DNA of 64,000 bases, from contig VZRR01012384.1 of the NCBI GenBank assembly GCA_013398015.1, positions 9,865 to 73,864 of the forward strand, read 5' to 3'. How positions within the stretch are numbered: position 1 is the stretch's first letter; every line of letters begins with the position of its first letter. The notes under the pieces were generated by a model. The model had not been told where the DNA came from. It saw only the letters and a program-made list of their open reading frames with translations, and did no database searches. Both the position numbers and the translations under genes were made by a program. Below are positions 61,801 through 64,000 of this stretch, in pieces. The stretch comes from Oreocharis arfaki (lineage: Eukaryota > Chordata > Aves > Passeriformes > Paramythiidae).

Positions 61801-63414
61801 AAATTCAGTACGACAAGATAACTCTGCTCTTCCTAATCCTTTAAGAGGGGTAAGCCCCATCCCCAAAAAAACCATCACCGTCCAGCAGGGAATATATCCC
61901 TCCACAGAAACAGTGCTGTGCTCTTGAAGACCCAGCCAGAGACCTCTTAGACATTACTGAACCCTGGCTGAAGACTACAGGTGTCTTACCAGACCAAGGA
62001 GATGCTCCTGCCAGTTCACAATGCCAGAGAACAGAAACAAGAACAGGGATGTCTCCTCTGAGGGCGTAACTTAAAGAGGACAGAAAAATTAGCCTTGGAG
62101 GTCACCACATGATGAGAGGTGAGGGCAGGGAACTGCACTGCCACGAGTGTGAGAACTACTGCTGAGCACACCACGATGCTGATGCCCCTACTCCCTATAA
62201 ACCATCTTGTATGGGAACGCTGGCAATGCTTCATGACTCTCTAGTAAAGCTCCTTCCTTAGATAAAAAGGAGAACAAATGCTCTACATCGTGATGCATCA
62301 CACAGCAGGAACACTGACTGCCCAGAGCAGCTTGCACATCCATGTTTCCAGAACCTCCTCTCCTCCAACTCCAGCCCCCAGGCCCTGCCATGCCAAGGGC
62401 TAAGGCAGATGGCCACTGATGACTCTGGAGACGGGCCACAGGCGAGGGATAAATACAGACCTCAACGTCACGATGACAGAAGCTGGACTTTCCCTGAACA
62501 ACCCCAGAGCACTCAGGAGCGAAGCACAAGAATAGAAAATACCAGTATAGCAAACTAGAGGGCTACAGCATTTGGTCAATTGGTTCCTGGTGAGTTAAAC
62601 TCATTAGCAAAGAAAAGCAGAAGCATCTGTGCTGAAAAGCAGAGTTGTTTCTAGTCATGCTGGATTGGATGAGGTATGAGAAGAAAACTCGGTCTAAGAA
62701 AGTAAAAAAAAAGTGTCTCCCACTGTGCTATGAGATCAACTTCCCAGCACAAAAGCTGACCCCCACAGGTTTGAGACATGTCTGTCTAGTCAGCAGTAAA
62801 CGGAGATGAGCCCTGGGACCTGGGCAGAGAACACCACTCTCAAGGAACCTGCAGCAACACTTAGGATGTAACCAGAAACATTTAGCCTTCCTGGTATCCA
62901 GGAAGCTACAAACTCTCCTAGCCTGCTTAACACACAGCTTTGAATCCTGAGCCTTCTCATGCATCTTAGCCAACACTGGAACTACTATCAAATACTCCTT
63001 TTTGCACAGGCTGCTCTCACCATGACAAGTGTGGCTCATCAGATTAAAGCCAGGAAGTAGAATACAATCTATATACATGCATCCAAAGTGACACAGAAGT
63101 CTTAGGAAAAGCTGCTCAAGAATGCCAGCTGAGGAGGAGAATGGCAGCAGCGAGGCTTGGGGAGGAACTGCAGTGAACAAGGGCTTGGAGAGGACAATAG
63201 CCATTACCAAGCATGCTCCACCCTATGCCATGAGCTCAGCTGCCTTCACCAATCCTCTTTCTTCCTCAACCACCAGCTGCTGAAGTGTTCACAAGGAAAC
63301 AGCCTGATCTACTTAACCCAGAGCTTGACCGAACCTAGAGAAAGGGAAATAAAATACAGTACAAGTCCTTAGACAAACCCTATGTTTCTGGCTCCTAAAG
63401 ATCTGAAGGAAGAC
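58837..63414 (-). other. Probable IP6K1 intron 1 (part)
   Basis: This 4.6 kb stretch upstream of the first coding exon shows no convincing coding exon, RNA gene or CpG island, so the IP6K1 promoter is probably beyond the right edge. It contains a short CCA microsatellite and is otherwise unremarkable, moderately AT-rich sequence. Confidence 0.55.
61441..61458. repeat. (CCA)6 microsatellite
   Basis: Six perfect CCA units in probable IP6K1 intron 1. No function is apparent. Confidence 0.9.
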
Positions 63415-63986
63415 TGTGCTGGTTTCAGCTGGGAGAGCCCATTTTCTTCTCAGTAACTTCTATGGGGCTGTGGTTTGGATTTGTGCTGAAAACAATGTTG
63501 ATGATACAGATGTTTTTGTTATTGGTGAACAGGACTAACTGAGTCAAGGCTTTTTCTGCTTCTGACACTGCTCCACCAGCGAGGAGGCTGGGGGTGCACA
63601 AGAAGCTGGGAGGCAACACCCCACCTGACCCAGGAGATATCCCAGACCATATGGTGTCATGCTCAGTATATAGAGCTGGGGAAAGGAGGAGGAGAGGGGG
63701 GGATGCCCGGAGTGATGGTGCTTGTTTTCCCAAGCCCCTGTCACTGTGATGGAGCCCTGCTTTCCTGGGCATGGCCGAACGCCTGCCTGCCCATGGGAGG
63801 TGGGGAATGAGTTCCTTGTTTCACTTTGCTTGTGCACACAGTTTTTGCACTACCTGTTACACTGTCTTTATCTCAACCCACGAGTTTTGTCACTTCTACC
63901 CTCCCAATTCCCTCCCCCATCCCACCAGGAGGGGAGTGAGTGAGTGGTTGTGTGGGGCTGAGTTGCTAGCTGGGGTTAAACCACGA
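63415..63986 (+). mobile_element. Solo-type avian endogenous retroviral LTR (ERVL-like)
   Basis: A 572-bp element beginning TGTGCTGGTTTCAGCTGGGA and closing near GGGGTTAAACCACGA, the ends of a common bird LTR family. It holds a TATATA box at 63667-63672 and the characteristic CTGTCTTTATCTCAACCCAC segment near the 3' part. It is flanked by AAGAC on both sides (63410-63414 and 63987-63991), a 5-bp target duplication if the LTR ends at 63986, or 4-bp AGAC if it ends one base later. The terminal CA is missing or mutated. No internal retroviral sequence adjoins it in the window. A second LTR beyond 64,000 is unlikely because the 3' duplication is present. Confidence 0.85.
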
Positions 63987-64000
63987 AAGACTACTTGTGC

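Noticed and set aside
1..64000. CRISPR arrays, operons, tRNA or rRNA genes
   Set aside because: No spaced direct repeats, clover-leaf boxes or rRNA-like sequence were seen. The only tandem arrays are microsatellites and one minisatellite.

Overview
This is a vertebrate nuclear locus, almost certainly from a bird. Genes are split by GT-AG introns and have vertebrate-style polyadenylation signals. Two copies of the CR1 LINE 3' end carry the diagnostic terminal ATTCTATGATTCT-type repeat, and an LTR at the right edge resembles the class III (ERVL-like) LTRs of passerine and other bird genomes. The gene content and order (RNF123, with AMIGO3 nested antisense, then GMPPB, then IP6K1) match the conserved block on human 3p21.31. 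All protein names come from recognising the translated exons, not from a search.

Layout. Positions 1-47,750: RNF123 (KPC1) on the + strand. I could place 38 coding exons with consistent phases from the ATG at 2170 to the TAG at 47387, giving 1,308 codons plus stop; human RNF123 is about 1,314. Its last large intron (35,101-46,432) holds a complete intronless AMIGO3 coding region on the - strand (43,095-44,621). Positions 47,850-50,400: GMPPB on the - strand, converging tail to tail with RNF123. Only its last five coding exons are present; the first ~86 residues fall in or next to a 466-base assembly gap (49,539-50,004) that adjoins a GC-rich 45-bp minisatellite. Positions 50,425 to beyond the right edge: IP6K1 on the - strand, with all five coding exons, a ~2 kb 3' UTR and a 5' UTR exon. 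Its first noncoding exon and promoter were not found and may lie past the window. Positions 63,415-63,986: a solo-type LTR inside what is probably IP6K1 intron 1.

The genes do not form a pathway. RNF123 is the E3 subunit of the KPC ubiquitin ligase, AMIGO3 a neuronal LRR/Ig adhesion protein, GMPPB makes GDP-mannose for glycosylation, and IP6K1 makes the pyrophosphate InsP7. Their link is conserved, compact synteny: nesting, near-touching 3' ends, and a GMPPB promoter placed directly behind the IP6K1 poly(A) site.

The most striking signal is splicing. Three introns in two neighbouring genes carry minor-spliceosome (U12-type) signatures: an AT-AC intron at 10,313-11,007 and a GTATCCTTT intron at 13,790-14,240 in RNF123, and a GTATCCTTT intron at 53,988-55,297 in IP6K1. 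Other points of note are loss of the second canonical Ig-fold cysteine in AMIGO3, and overlapping upstream AUGs ahead of RNF123 and IP6K1. I see no CRISPR array, operon, tRNA, rRNA or other undescribed multi-gene system.
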